This document shows, piece after piece, positions 36,877 to 45,615 of a stretch of 64,000 nucleotides of DNA. This DNA comes from Pseudomonas sp. MM213 (lineage in GTDB: Bacteria; Pseudomonadota; Gammaproteobacteria; Pseudomonadales; Pseudomonadaceae): assembly GCF_020423045.1 (NCBI RefSeq), contig NZ_CP081943.1, positions 868,001 to 932,000 of the forward strand, given 5' to 3'. The notes below the pieces were generated by a model. The model worked only from the letters and a program-made list of their open reading frames with translations, was not told the DNA's origin and ran no database searches. The stretch's first letter is position 1, and the number at the start of each line of letters is the position of its first letter. Made by a program: the position numbers and the translations under genes.

Positions 36877-38160
36877 ATGAACGCGGCCACAGACGTTCTG
36901 CAATCCACCCATCAGCACATCAACCGCGACCGCCTGTGGCAGTCGCTCATGGACCTGGCCCGGCTTGGCGCCACGGTCAAGGGCGGCGTGTGTCGCCTGG
37001 CCCTGACCGACCTCGATCGCCAGGCCCGGGACATTTTCGTCAGGTGGTGCGAGGAGGCTGGGTGCACCGTCAGCATCGACGCCGTCGGCAATATCTTCGC
37101 CCGTCGCCCCGGCCGCAACCCGAACCTGCCGCCGGTGATGACCGGCAGCCACATCGACACCCAACCCACCGGCGGCAAGTTCGACGGCTGCTTCGGCGTA
37201 CTGGCCGGGGTCGAAGTGCTGCGCACCCTCAACGACCTGGGCGTGGAAACCGAAGCGCCATTGGAAGTGGTGGTCTGGACCAACGAAGAAGGCTCGCGTT
37301 TCGCCCCGTGCATGATGGGCTCTGGCGTGTTTGCGGAAAAATTCACCCTTGAAGAAACCCTCGCCAAGGTCGACGCCGAAGGCATTACCGTCGGTGAAGC
37401 GCTGAACGCCATCGGCTATGCCGGGCCACGCAAAGTCAGCGGTCACGCGGTCGGCGCGTATTTCGAAGCCCACATCGAGCAAGGCCCGATCCTTGAGGAC
37501 GAACACAAAACCATCGGTGTGGTGATGGGCGCCCTCGGGCAGAAATGGTTCGACCTGAAACTGCGCGGTGTCGAAGCCCATGCCGGCCCGACCCCGATGC
37601 ACCTGCGCAAGGATGCACTGGTCGGCGCCGCCGTGATCGTCGGTGCGGTCAACCGCGCCGCCCTCGGCCATCAACCCCACGCGTGTGGCACCGTCGGTTG
37701 TCTGCAAGCCTATCCCGGCTCACGCAACGTCATCCCCGGTGAAGTGCGCATGACCCTCGATTTCCGTCACCTGGAACCGGTGAGGCTGGACTCGATGATC
37801 GCTGAAGTCCGTGAAGTGATCGAAACCACTTGCGAAGAACACGGCCTGACCTACGAACTGACCCCCACCGCCGACTTCCCGCCGCTGTACTTCGACAAGG
37901 GCTGCGTCGAAGCGGTACGCGGTGCCGCGCAGGGGCTTGGCTTGTCGCACATGGACATCGTCAGCGGAGCAGGGCACGACGCAATCTTCCTCGCGGAACT
38001 CGGCCCGGCCGGGATGATCTTCGTCCCGTGCGAAGGCGGCATCAGCCACAACGAAATCGAAAACGCCGCGCCGGATGACCTGGCGGCGGGGTGTGCGGTG
38101 TTGTTGCGGGCGATGCTGGCGGCTTCGGCGGCGATTGCCGGGGGGCAGCTCGCGGCATAA
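36877..38160 (+). CDS. pydC: Zn-dependent N-carbamoyl-beta-alanine amidohydrolase (hydantoinase/carbamoylase family)
   Basis: A 427-aa M20-type amidohydrolase. Metal ligands fall in GSHIDTQPTGGKFDG, TNEEGSRF and AHIEQGP; the dimerisation lid has GVEAHAGPTPM. It cleaves N-carbamoyl-beta-alanine (or the beta-aminoisobutyrate analogue) to the beta-amino acid, CO2 and NH3, the third step of reductive pyrimidine breakdown. Pathway context separates it from allantoate and L-carbamoylase relatives. Confidence 0.9.
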   Translation: MNAATDVLQSTHQHINRDRLWQSLMDLARLGATVKGGVCRLALTDLDRQARDIFVRWCEEAGCTVSIDAVGNIFARRPGRNPNLPPVMTGSHIDTQPTGGKFDGCFGVLAGVEVLRTLNDLGVETEAPLEVVVWTNEEGSRFAPCMMGSGVFAEKFTLEETLAKVDAEGITVGEALNAIGYAGPRKVSGHAVGAYFEAHIEQGPILEDEHKTIGVVMGALGQKWFDLKLRGVEAHAGPTPMHLRKDALVGAAVIVGAVNRAALGHQPHACGTVGCLQAYPGSRNVIPGEVRMTLDFRHLEPVRLDSMIAEVREVIETTCEEHGLTYELTPTADFPPLYFDKGCVEAVRGAAQGLGLSHMDIVSGAGHDAIFLAELGPAGMIFVPCEGGISHNEIENAAPDDLAAGCAVLLRAMLAASAAIAGGQLAA

Positions 38161-38185
38161 ACGTCAGAAATTCGCGTAAGCCCAT

Positions 38186-38275
38186 GCAGGAGCGAAGCTT
38201 GCTCGCGAAGGCGCCCGTTCAATCGACAGTGATAGTGAAGTCGATGGCCCCTTCGCGAGCACGCTTCGCTCCTAC
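38186..38275. repeat. REPIN, slightly decayed (GCAGGAGCGAAGC)
   Basis: Arms GCAGGAGCGAAGCTTGCTCGCG and CGCGAGCACGCTTCGCTCCTAC, each with a mismatch to the consensus. Confidence 0.85.
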
Positions 38276-38368
38276 GGATTCGGATGTTTGCCGCACGATC
38301 CCTACCCCTCGCGGTCGTAATCTTCACAGAGCGCCACACGTTGGCGCGGCCGCCATTGTGGAGATCCA

Positions 38369-39865
38369 ATGAGCCAGGACGTCCTGAGCACCGAAACCAA
38401 TCGCCGCCAGTTGCAGCAGATCATCGCCGGTTTGTCCGACGGGGTGATTCTGCTGGAGCTCGACCAGACCATTGTGTGGGCCAATGATGCTGCGCTGGCC
38501 ATGCACGGCGTCAGCCGGATCAGCGAGTTGGGCGCGAACGCCAGGGAATATGCCCGGCGTTTCGCGTTGCGCTATCGCAATAACCACCCGGTGGCGGCCG
38601 ACAATTACCCGATCAACCGGGTTGCCCGGGGCGAGACCTTCAGCGATGTGTTGGTGGAGGTGACACCGACCGCCGACGAGGATCGCACCTGGGTTCACAA
38701 CGTGCGCAGCATGGTCCTGGCCGACAGTGCCGGGGCGCCGGAGTCGCTGGTGCTGATCATGGACGATGTCACCGAGTGGGCCAGCGCCGAACAGCGCTTC
38801 GAAAAGACCTTCAACGCCAACCCGGCCCCGGCGGTGATCTGCCGCCTCAGCGATTTGCGCTACATCAAGGTCAACTCGGGTTTTCTGGAAATGACCGGGT
38901 ATGTCCGCGATCAAGTCATCGGTGTTTCGACCTACGAGCTGGACGTCCTTGAAGGCGCCGAGAAGAAAGACCTGGCGATCGAGCGTTTGCGCGAACACAC
39001 CACCATTCCCCAAATGCAGGCCGAGCTGAAGTTGGCCGACGGCAGCAGCAAACAGGTCATCGTCGCAGGCCAGCCGCTGGAGCTGAACGACGAAGACTGC
39101 ATGCTGTTTTCTTTCGTCGACATGGAGCCACGGCACAAGGCCGAAGTTGCCCTGCGCCAGAGCGAGGAACGTTTCGCCAAGGCCTTTCGATTGACCCCGG
39201 TGCCCACCCTCGTGTGCGGTGCTGGCGATCAGGTGGTGATCGACGTCAACGAAGCCTTCCTTGATACGCTCGCTTACCCCAGCGAAGACGTATTGGGCAA
39301 GACCCTCGCGGAGATCGATTTTATCCACGATCAAGGCGACCGCACTCGGCTGTTTGCGGCGCTGGAGAAAACCGGCCGCCTGGATCGCATCGATGTGCGT
39401 ATCCGAAAAAAAGACGCTCAACTGATCGATTGCGCGATTTGCGCCGACACCGTGAGCATTCAGGACAACCCTTGTTACCTGTTGGTGTTGATGGACATTA
39501 CCGAGCGCAAACGCACTGAACTGGAGTTGGTGGCGGCCATCGAAGAAGTGATGCAAGACGCGTCCTGGTTCAGCCGTACGCTGATCGAAAAACTCGCCAA
39601 TGTGAAAAGCGTCAATTCGCCGAAATTGCCCAGTGTGTCGTTTACCGACCTGACGGCCCGGGAGCGTGATGTGCTTGGCCTGATCTGCGAAGGCCTGGCC
39701 GACAAGGAAATCGCCGCGCGCCTGAAACTGGCCCCCAATACGGTGCGCAATCACGTATCGACGGTTTACTCCAAACTCGATGTGCACAGTCGCAGCGAGG
39801 CGATTGTCTGGGCACGCGAGCGGGGATTGTTTTCCGGTGAGTGGCGATCCAAAGGGCAGCGGTAA
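38369..39865 (+). CDS. PAS-domain LuxR-type transcriptional regulator
   Basis: A 498-aa soluble protein with three PAS-like domains (about residues 10-135, 150-260 and 270-385; linkers read VTEWASAEQ and ITERKRTELEL). A C-terminal LuxR HTH reads LTARERDVLGLICEGLADKEIAARLKLAPNTVRNHVSTVYSKL. There is no kinase domain or receiver, so ligand sensing and DNA binding are in one chain. It lies downstream of the pyrimidine genes on the same strand; any link to them is by position only. Confidence 0.85.
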   Translation: MSQDVLSTETNRRQLQQIIAGLSDGVILLELDQTIVWANDAALAMHGVSRISELGANAREYARRFALRYRNNHPVAADNYPINRVARGETFSDVLVEVTPTADEDRTWVHNVRSMVLADSAGAPESLVLIMDDVTEWASAEQRFEKTFNANPAPAVICRLSDLRYIKVNSGFLEMTGYVRDQVIGVSTYELDVLEGAEKKDLAIERLREHTTIPQMQAELKLADGSSKQVIVAGQPLELNDEDCMLFSFVDMEPRHKAEVALRQSEERFAKAFRLTPVPTLVCGAGDQVVIDVNEAFLDTLAYPSEDVLGKTLAEIDFIHDQGDRTRLFAALEKTGRLDRIDVRIRKKDAQLIDCAICADTVSIQDNPCYLLVLMDITERKRTELELVAAIEEVMQDASWFSRTLIEKLANVKSVNSPKLPSVSFTDLTARERDVLGLICEGLADKEIAARLKLAPNTVRNHVSTVYSKLDVHSRSEAIVWARERGLFSGEWRSKGQR

Positions 39866-39866
39866 G

Positions 39867-39898
39867 GTGCAAATGCACTAGTTGAGGCAGTGCAAATG
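39867..39898. promoter_or_regulatory. Direct repeats of GTGCAAATG
   Basis: GTGCAAATGCAC (palindromic, 39867-39878) and GTGCAAATG (39890-39898), 23 bp apart, directly after the PAS-LuxR stop codon. Possible regulator sites for the DUF1652 transcript. Confidence 0.35.
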
Positions 39899-39988
39899 GA
39901 TGTTCTGATCGGGCTCGGCGGTTTTTAGGCTGTAAGGGTGAGATACGAGTCTTCGCGTCCCCCTCGATACAGGAAAAGGAACCGTCAC

Positions 39989-40045
39989 ATGGTCACGTTC
40001 AGAGCGCACGGGTTTATGCGCCGTCGCCAAGGTGAATCGCAATGA
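39989..40045 (+). CDS. 18-codon leader ORF overlapping DUF1652
   Basis: ATG 39989 follows AGGAAAAGGA and encodes MVTFRAHGFMRRRQGESQ. The stop TGA shares two bases with the ATG of the next gene. This is the layout of a translationally coupled leader peptide; expression is unproven. Confidence 0.4.
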   Translation: MVTFRAHGFMRRRQGESQ

Positions 40046-40293
40046 TTTCCCTGGCGCAATTACGCTTGCAACTGGAACGCAGTTTTTCGCCGCTGGCCTG
40101 TGAGTGCACGCTTACGGGGGATCATTCGCTGACGGTGAAACTCTATCACCCGGTGTCGGGGCAGGTAGATCTGGTGGTCAGCGGGTTGAGCTTGACAACG
40201 CTCGGAACGCCGGACGCTGTGCAGGCGCTGGTCGAAGAACTGCGTTATGAGCTTGAAAGCAATAGTCTGGGTCGACCGAATGCGATCCTGTAG
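40042..40293 (+). CDS. DUF1652 family protein
   Basis: An 83-aa small soluble protein, standard for this Pseudomonas family. It begins MISLAQLRLQLERSFSPLACECTL and contains the SLTVKLYHP strand. Function unknown. It overlaps an 18-codon ORF at its 5' end and is followed by two hairpins in front of an uncharacterised gene. Confidence 0.85.
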   Translation: MISLAQLRLQLERSFSPLACECTLTGDHSLTVKLYHPVSGQVDLVVSGLSLTTLGTPDAVQALVEELRYELESNSLGRPNAIL

Positions 40294-40340
40294 GGGATTA
40301 TCAAAAGTGAAGGGGTGCTATAGCATTTTGTTCTAGTTGA

Positions 40341-40417
40341 ACTGTCATGTTTGACAGTAGCTCTCTTGCCCGATCTTTCTGATAGTGGGCCGTGTCTTTT
40401 TAACACGGCGTTATCAG
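40341..40417. promoter_or_regulatory. Two tandem hairpins in the leader of the 40430 gene
   Basis: Hairpin A: ACTGTCA-TGTT-TGACAGT (40341-40358). Hairpin B: inner stem GCCGTGT/ACACGGC with outer stem CTGATA/TATCAG (40379-40417). B ends at the AGAGGGG Shine-Dalgarno, so it could control access to the start codon. Confidence 0.45.
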
Positions 40418-40429
40418 AGGGGTTTCATA

Positions 40430-41146
40430 ATGGAAATCGAAACGAGCCGAAGTTTTTCAGAGCCTGAGTCGTGGGAGGGCTCAAAGATATATGTAGATGA
40501 CGTCGAGCATCTGCCGGGCTCGCCGATTGCGCTGAAGGCGCCTGATTCACATGTTTTGAAGATCGTTTCGAACTTGTTGGACGGTAAACAAATCAGGCTG
40601 GAGGTGGTCGACGTCGAACTGGCCAATATCCATATAGCCCCGATGGGTTGGGTGACAGTGAGCGGCGGCATCGCGGAGTTTACAATCACTCCACAATCCA
40701 TTATCGGAAAAGCCACGTTGATATTGTTCGCGATGGACTTTACTGAGGTTTTGACGTTTCCATGTATTGTCACGCCGCCTTCTCACCCTTGGTATTCGGT
40801 TTCTTCAATTTACGTGGAGTCATCGTCTTGGAGCGGACTAGTACCGCACGCAGGGCTTATACCCGGTGTAAAGGCTGGCAGTAGTTTTAAAATTACGTTG
40901 ATGCCGGTAGGGGATAGTTTGCTTGGCAAACAGGTGGAGATGAAAACGTTGGATTCATGGCTTCCACCGGTTGTGACGCCGACGGAACCTCAGGTGATGG
41001 TAAAAGAAGGTGTTACCTGGCGTGTTGTGTTCGCAACGCCTGCGTTCGTAACGGCAAGAATTTTTTCCCCTGATGTTCCATCGTGGACCGGAATCACCTT
41101 CGTACCCTCCGGGTACAAAGTAGGAATAGCTTCTTCTGAAGAGTAG
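40430..41146 (+). CDS. Uncharacterised protein with two apparent beta-sandwich repeats
   Basis: A 238-aa protein; the ATG at 40430 follows AGAGGGG. No signal peptide or membrane helix. Two segments look related: about residues 17-118 (IYV, LLDGKQIRLEVVD, VSGGIAEFTI, GKATLILF) and about 124-235 (IYV, LLGKQVEMKTLD, VKEGVTWRVVF, VTARIF). This suggests a tandem Ig-like or other all-beta domain. Codon use is richer in A/T-ending codons than neighbouring genes, a possible sign of acquisition. I do not recognise the family. Confidence 0.7.
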   Translation: MEIETSRSFSEPESWEGSKIYVDDVEHLPGSPIALKAPDSHVLKIVSNLLDGKQIRLEVVDVELANIHIAPMGWVTVSGGIAEFTITPQSIIGKATLILFAMDFTEVLTFPCIVTPPSHPWYSVSSIYVESSSWSGLVPHAGLIPGVKAGSSFKITLMPVGDSLLGKQVEMKTLDSWLPPVVTPTEPQVMVKEGVTWRVVFATPAFVTARIFSPDVPSWTGITFVPSGYKVGIASSEE

Positions 41147-41415
41147 GGCTGCGCATCAGTATCAAGGGGGTTAATACACGCAGAGACTGGAACAACGATT
41201 GAGTCGGCATTCCAGGATTACTGCATGGCGTGACCTCTCTAATGGTCGTAGGCATTTGCACTGGCGGATTGGGCAAGAAACATCGATGCAGGGTGGCAGA
41301 AGCGGTCGAGTGGGCTATAAGCAATAAGTGGGTAAAACTCTGTGACCGGACCGTGAATAGGCGGAAATCCATTTGTTTCACAGATATCTGACAATCAGTT
41401 GCCGCGGGCCTACCT
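41147..41415. other. Intergenic stretch without recognisable features
   Basis: 269 bp. I see no credible ORF, hairpin with T-tract or repeat; a minus-strand frame across it overlaps two real genes and has no family features. Confidence 0.5.
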
Positions 41416-41637
41416 ATGAACATTCTTGGGAAATGCACGTTTGCGCCTTTGTCGCTTGCCTTCTGCATAACGATACTCAGCGGTTGCGCCAGTCCACCGC
41501 CGCCACCTCCTGCCGCCCCACCTCCGATACCTCAACGCACGTGTGACACGTCTGAAAAAACCGATGTGTTGGGTGACGCAAGGGCTGAAGGGCAGGTGAC
41601 AAGGGAGACCACTTTGACTCGGTGCGTGACTCAATAG
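41416..41637 (+). CDS. Small proline-rich lipoprotein
   Basis: A 73-aa protein with a lipoprotein signal peptide ending in the lipobox LSGC (lipidated Cys at residue 24). A run of prolines and alanines follows (ASPPPPPPAAPPPIP), then a short polar tail with two cysteines. The acylated protein would be an outer- or inner-membrane-anchored peptide. Family not recognised. Confidence 0.65.
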   Translation: MNILGKCTFAPLSLAFCITILSGCASPPPPPPAAPPPIPQRTCDTSEKTDVLGDARAEGQVTRETTLTRCVTQ

Positions 41638-41704
41638 CTCCCTGTACCTGAGTTGTGGGTGAAAATTATCCCGGCTGAAAAGACGTAATTTTACATTTGG
41701 GTAT

Positions 41705-41763
41705 GCAAGGCTTACCGCGATGGCGTTCTCGAGATTGCCATCGCCGGCAAGCCGGGCTCCTAC
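41705..41763. repeat. Decayed REPIN
   Basis: The right arm CATCGCCGGCAAGCCGGGCTCCTAC is intact; the left arm is only recognisable as GCAAGGCTTACCGCGATGGC. Confidence 0.65.
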
Positions 41764-41778
41764 AATTGACGGACTTCC

Positions 41779-42546
41779 TCAGGAAAGAAAACCTCCGTCC
41801 ACATTCAACGAAACCCCCGTCGTATAACTGGAAGCATCACTCGCCAGATACAACACCGCCCCCGCCATCTCGCTCGGATCCGCCACGCGTTTCAGCGGAA
41901 TCTGCGCCAGTGCGGTTTTCAAAATCGCATCATTCTTCACCAGCGCCGAGGCAAACTTGGTATCGGTCAGGCCCGGCAGCAGGGCGTTGCAGCGAATCCC
42001 GAACTGCGCACATTCCTTGGCAAACACCTTGGTCATGTTGATAACCGCAGCCTTGGTCACCGAGTAGATGCCCTGGAAAATCCCCGGCGAGATGCCGTTG
42101 ATCGATGCCACGTTGATGATGCTGCCACCACCGTTGTCGCGCATCAGCTTGCCCGCTTCCACGGACATGAAGAAGTAGCCGCGGATGTTGACATCGACGG
42201 TTTTCTGGAAGGCGCTGAGGTCGGTGTCCAGCACGTTGCAGAACTGTGGGTTGGTCGCGGCGTTGTTGACCAGGATGTCCAGGCGGCCGAACTGTTCGCG
42301 GATGCCGGCGAAGACCTGGCTGATCTGTTCCATTTCACCAATGTGGCACGCGACGGCAGTGGCTTTGCCGCCGGCAGCGATGATGGCGTCGGCGACGTGC
42401 TGGCAGCCCTCGAGTTTACGACTCGAGACGATGACGTGGGCGCCTTGCTGGGCCAGGAGTTTGGCGATGGCTTCACCGATACCGCGGCTGGCGCCGGAGA
42501 CGAAAGCGATCTTGCCGTCGAGGTCGAACAATTGAGTCTTGGACAT
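41779..42546 (-). CDS. SDR-family NAD(P)-dependent oxidoreductase
   Basis: A 255-aa classical short-chain dehydrogenase. The cofactor loop is GASRGIG, followed by NNAATN and the catalytic set S/Y/K in ASINGISPG...YSVTKAAVINMTK. The C-terminus TTGVSLNVDGG is usual. The substrate is unknown. The phosphotransferase-like gene upstream on the same strand is a common neighbour of such dehydrogenases in pseudomonads, in loci thought to handle acyl-CoA or carboxylic acid breakdown. Confidence 0.9.
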   Translation of the reverse strand: MSKTQLFDLDGKIAFVSGASRGIGEAIAKLLAQQGAHVIVSSRKLEGCQHVADAIIAAGGKATAVACHIGEMEQISQVFAGIREQFGRLDILVNNAATNPQFCNVLDTDLSAFQKTVDVNIRGYFFMSVEAGKLMRDNGGGSIINVASINGISPGIFQGIYSVTKAAVINMTKVFAKECAQFGIRCNALLPGLTDTKFASALVKNDAILKTALAQIPLKRVADPSEMAGAVLYLASDASSYTTGVSLNVDGGFLS

Positions 42547-42580
42547 TGGAGTTCCTTGTTATAGGCCTGACATTTGTACC

Positions 42581-42698
42581 GTGGGAGCCAGCGATGCGGC
42601 GACCCGACTTGCCGGCGAAGAGCGATTACGCGGTATTACAGATACACCGCAGTGTCCAATTCGCCGGCAAGTCGGGTCGCCGCATCGCTGGCTCCTAC
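42581..42698. repeat. REPIN with both arms of the extended type
   Basis: Arms read GTGGGAGCCAGCGATGCGGC then GACCCGACTTGCCGGCG, and the complement. Compared with ordinary REPs they carry the inserted CGATGCGGCGACCCG block also seen in single arms at 18444 and 58067. Confidence 0.85.
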
Positions 42699-42713
42699 AA
42701 GTGGTGTGTTGTA

Positions 42714-43781
42714 TCAGAGGCTGGATTTCTGGATGACCTGCAAACTCATCTGCTCCAGCAGTTTGTTCATGTGAATGAACTGCGCGAAGCGTTTGTCCTG
42801 GGTCTGACCATGGAAGAAGCGGTAGTAGATCTGCTGCACGATGCCGGCCAGGCGAAACAGGCCGTAGGTGTAGTAGAAGTCGAAGTTGTCGATCTGGATG
42901 CCCGAACGCTGGGCGTAGTAATCGACGAATTCGCGACGGGTCAGCATGCCCGGTGCGTGGCTCGGTTGGCGGCGCATCATTTGCACCGGGGCCGGGTCGC
43001 CGGCTTCGATCCAGTAGGCGAGGGTGTTGCCCAGGTCCATCAGCGGATCGCCGAGGGTGGTGAGTTCCCAATCGAGTACGCCGATGATCTGCATCGGGTT
43101 GTTCGGGTCGAGGATCACGTTATCGAAGCGGTAGTCGTTGTGCACGATGCTTGAGATCGGGTGATCGGCCGGCATTTTGTCGTTGAGCCAGGCTTTGACC
43201 ACGTCCCATTGCGGGGCGTCCGGGGTCAGGGCTTTTTCGTAGCGGTCGCTCCAGCCTTTGATCTGCCGCGCGACGTAACCTTCGGGTTTGCCCAGATCAC
43301 CGAGGCCATAGGCCTTGTAGTCGACCTGGTGCAGTTCAACGAACTTGTCGATGAAGCTTTTGCACAGGGCTTCGGTTTTCGCCGAATCCAGGCCCAGTTC
43401 CGGCGGCAGTTCGGAGCGCAGGATGATCCCGTTGACCCGTTCCATCACATAGAACTCGGCACCGATCACCGATTCGTCGGTGCAGTGCACGTAGGCTTTG
43501 GGGCAGTACGGAAAACCGTCGCGCAGTTGATTGAGGATGCGGAATTCGCGACCCATGTCATGGGCGGATTTGGCCTTGTGGCCAAACGGTGGCCGGCGCA
43601 GGACAAATTCCTGCTCGGGGTATTCCAGCAGGTAGGTGAGGTTCGACGCACCGCCGGGAAACTGGCTGATTTGCGGCAAACCGCTGAGGCCCGGAATGTG
43701 CGCCTTGAGGTACGGATCGATCAGGCTGGCATCGAGTTCTTCGCCGGAGCGGATACGGGTGGACTGGTCAGTAAGCGCCAT
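42714..43781 (-). CDS. APH-type phosphotransferase family protein
   Basis: A 355-aa kinase-fold protein. It has FPGGASNLTYLL near the N-terminus in place of a P-loop, the catalytic VHNDYRFDNVILD and the metal-binding GVLDWELTTLGDPLMDLG. It resembles the bacterial protein matching the kinase-like domain of ACAD10/11, which phosphorylates 4-hydroxy fatty acyl-CoAs. No acyl-CoA dehydrogenase lies in view, so the role is inferred from family only. Confidence 0.85.
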   Translation of the reverse strand: MALTDQSTRIRSGEELDASLIDPYLKAHIPGLSGLPQISQFPGGASNLTYLLEYPEQEFVLRRPPFGHKAKSAHDMGREFRILNQLRDGFPYCPKAYVHCTDESVIGAEFYVMERVNGIILRSELPPELGLDSAKTEALCKSFIDKFVELHQVDYKAYGLGDLGKPEGYVARQIKGWSDRYEKALTPDAPQWDVVKAWLNDKMPADHPISSIVHNDYRFDNVILDPNNPMQIIGVLDWELTTLGDPLMDLGNTLAYWIEAGDPAPVQMMRRQPSHAPGMLTRREFVDYYAQRSGIQIDNFDFYYTYGLFRLAGIVQQIYYRFFHGQTQDKRFAQFIHMNKLLEQMSLQVIQKSSL

Positions 43782-43924
43782 GCTTATCCCTTCTGCTTAT
43801 TCTGGAGGCCTGAGACTATTGGCTAATCTAATGTGCACACCCGGCACCGACAACCACGATCAGCCCTTATAGGTGAGCGTGTTGCCGGGCAATCATTGCT
43901 TTTGATACACCTGTTTGAATGTTG

Positions 43925-44890
43925 TCACAGCGCTGCCTGATTCGCATTGGCCGGCAGGGCGACGGGGGTGAGCACCGGTTCACCGGAAAAGAACGCCATC
44001 AGGTTGCGCCCGACCAGTTCGACCGTGCCCTGGGTCGCTTCCGGAGACAGTCCCGCGACGTGCGGCGTGAGGATGACGTTGCTCAAGGCTTTCAAGGCCT
44101 CCGGCACCTGAGGTTCGTGATCGAAGACATCCAGTGCCGCGCCGGCGATACGTCGCTGTTCCAGTGCGCCGATCAGATCGGCGGTTACCACGACACTGGC
44201 CCGAGCGATGTTGACGAGAAAACCGTTGGGACCCAGCGCGTCCAGCACCGGGCGATTGATCAGGTTTCGGGTGCCGATTCCGCCGGGCGTGGCCACCACC
44301 AGGAAATCCGAGACGCGGGCCAGTTCGGTCGGCGTCGAACAGAAGCTGTATGGCACATCGCTGCGATGTTGGCGGTTGTGGTAGCTGACCGTCATGTCGA
44401 AACCGTTGGCCGCGCGCCTGGAGATGGCCATGCCGACCGCGCCGAGGCCGAGGATGCCCAGGCGTTTGCCGGCGAGGGAAGGGCGCATGATCTTCGGCCA
44501 CTCGCCCCGTCTTACGGCGGCGTCGCAGCGCGGGATATCACGCACCAGCGAGAGTAGCATCGCCATCGCGTGGTCGGCGACCGAAGACGCGTTGACGCCG
44601 GCGCCGTTGGTGACGGTCAGGCCCCGGTCGGCGGCGGCTTGCAGGTCGACGTGTTCGTAGCCGGCACCGATCACGCAAATGATCTTCAGCGCCGGCAGCG
44701 CGGCTATTTCGTCAGCGTACAAACCTAACGGGCCACGGGTCAGGACCGCATCGATCCGGGCGCCGTGGGTGGCAATGGCCTCGGCGCGTTCGGCGGGGGT
44801 CGGTGCCAGAATCAGGTGAAACCCCTGATGCTCCAGAATCGGCAAGTAATCATTGATTGTTTCAACCAGTACCAGAACGGTTGCGGGCAT
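43925..44890 (-). CDS. D-2-hydroxyacid dehydrogenase family protein
   Basis: A 321-aa NAD(P)-dependent enzyme of the GyaR/glyoxylate-hydroxypyruvate reductase class. Rossmann motif LGLGAVG; catalytic Arg in VNIARAS, Glu in DHEPQVP and His in LTPHVAG. It reduces 2-oxoacids such as glyoxylate, hydroxypyruvate or 2-ketogluconate. A TetR regulator gene lies just upstream on the same strand. Confidence 0.9.
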   Translation of the reverse strand: MPATVLVLVETINDYLPILEHQGFHLILAPTPAERAEAIATHGARIDAVLTRGPLGLYADEIAALPALKIICVIGAGYEHVDLQAAADRGLTVTNGAGVNASSVADHAMAMLLSLVRDIPRCDAAVRRGEWPKIMRPSLAGKRLGILGLGAVGMAISRRAANGFDMTVSYHNRQHRSDVPYSFCSTPTELARVSDFLVVATPGGIGTRNLINRPVLDALGPNGFLVNIARASVVVTADLIGALEQRRIAGAALDVFDHEPQVPEALKALSNVILTPHVAGLSPEATQGTVELVGRNLMAFFSGEPVLTPVALPANANQAAL

Positions 44891-45001
44891 GCTGGGCTCC
44901 TGTGACTTGAAAATCCCTAGAGATTGCTGGCTTCAAAGTGCATTGGCAACGATCAAGGTCGCAGCGCTACCAGATGATCATAGCGGAACAGGAGGGAGAG
45001 G

Positions 45002-45586
45002 TTATGGCGCTGTCAAAAAGCTGCGCGCCGCGTCCAGAATCTCATCGGACAACGGTTCGCCACGGGTGGCGCGGGCCAGCGTCAGGGCGCCGACCATCAA
45101 CGAGAACTGCACCAGCGCCTGCTGTCGATCGCGGGCGTCATCGCCGGTATCCATCAGGGGGGCGAACGTGCCGAGCAATGAGTCGAGACCGTCCATGAAC
45201 GTTTGGCGCAGGCCGCTTTCGGCGGTTTCGTGGCACATGTCACCGGCAAACGCCGTCACCGGGCAGCTGTCGCCCGGATTATCGCGGCTGGCTGCCGACA
45301 GGTAGGGTTTGATCAAGGCCTGACGGGCGGCGTTCTTGTCTTCATTGGCGGCGATCCAGTCTTTCCAGCGGTCAGCCGATTGCTGGAATGCGCGGCTACT
45401 GGCCTCCTGGGCCAAGGCTTCCTTGGACTCGAAATGCCCATAGAAACCGCCATGGGTCAGGCCTGCTGCCGCCATGACGTCGATGACGCTGATGCCATGC
45501 ACGCCCCGTTCGCGAAACAGCCGCGTGGCCGCCTCGACAATAATCTCGCGGTTGAGTTCGGCTTGTTTGCGGGAAACACGGGGCAT
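45002..45586 (-). CDS. TetR-family transcriptional regulator
   Basis: A 194-aa regulator. N-terminal HTH over about residues 12-58 (VEAATRLFRERGVHGISVIDVMAAAGLTHGGFYGHFESKEAL). The C-terminal domain has CPVTAFAGDMCHE, as in TetR regulators next to oxidoreductases. It could control the hydroxyacid dehydrogenase downstream or the tautomerase upstream; neither is shown. Confidence 0.9.
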   Translation of the reverse strand: MPRVSRKQAELNREIIVEAATRLFRERGVHGISVIDVMAAAGLTHGGFYGHFESKEALAQEASSRAFQQSADRWKDWIAANEDKNAARQALIKPYLSAASRDNPGDSCPVTAFAGDMCHETAESGLRQTFMDGLDSLLGTFAPLMDTGDDARDRQQALVQFSLMVGALTLARATRGEPLSDEILDAARSFLTAP

Positions 45587-45615
45587 TGGCGGCTCACATA
45601 GATAAAGGATGGCGA

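Noticed and set aside
41094-41468. 124-codon minus-strand frame
   Set aside because: Overlaps ends of two plus-strand genes, no signal, domain or Shine-Dalgarno.
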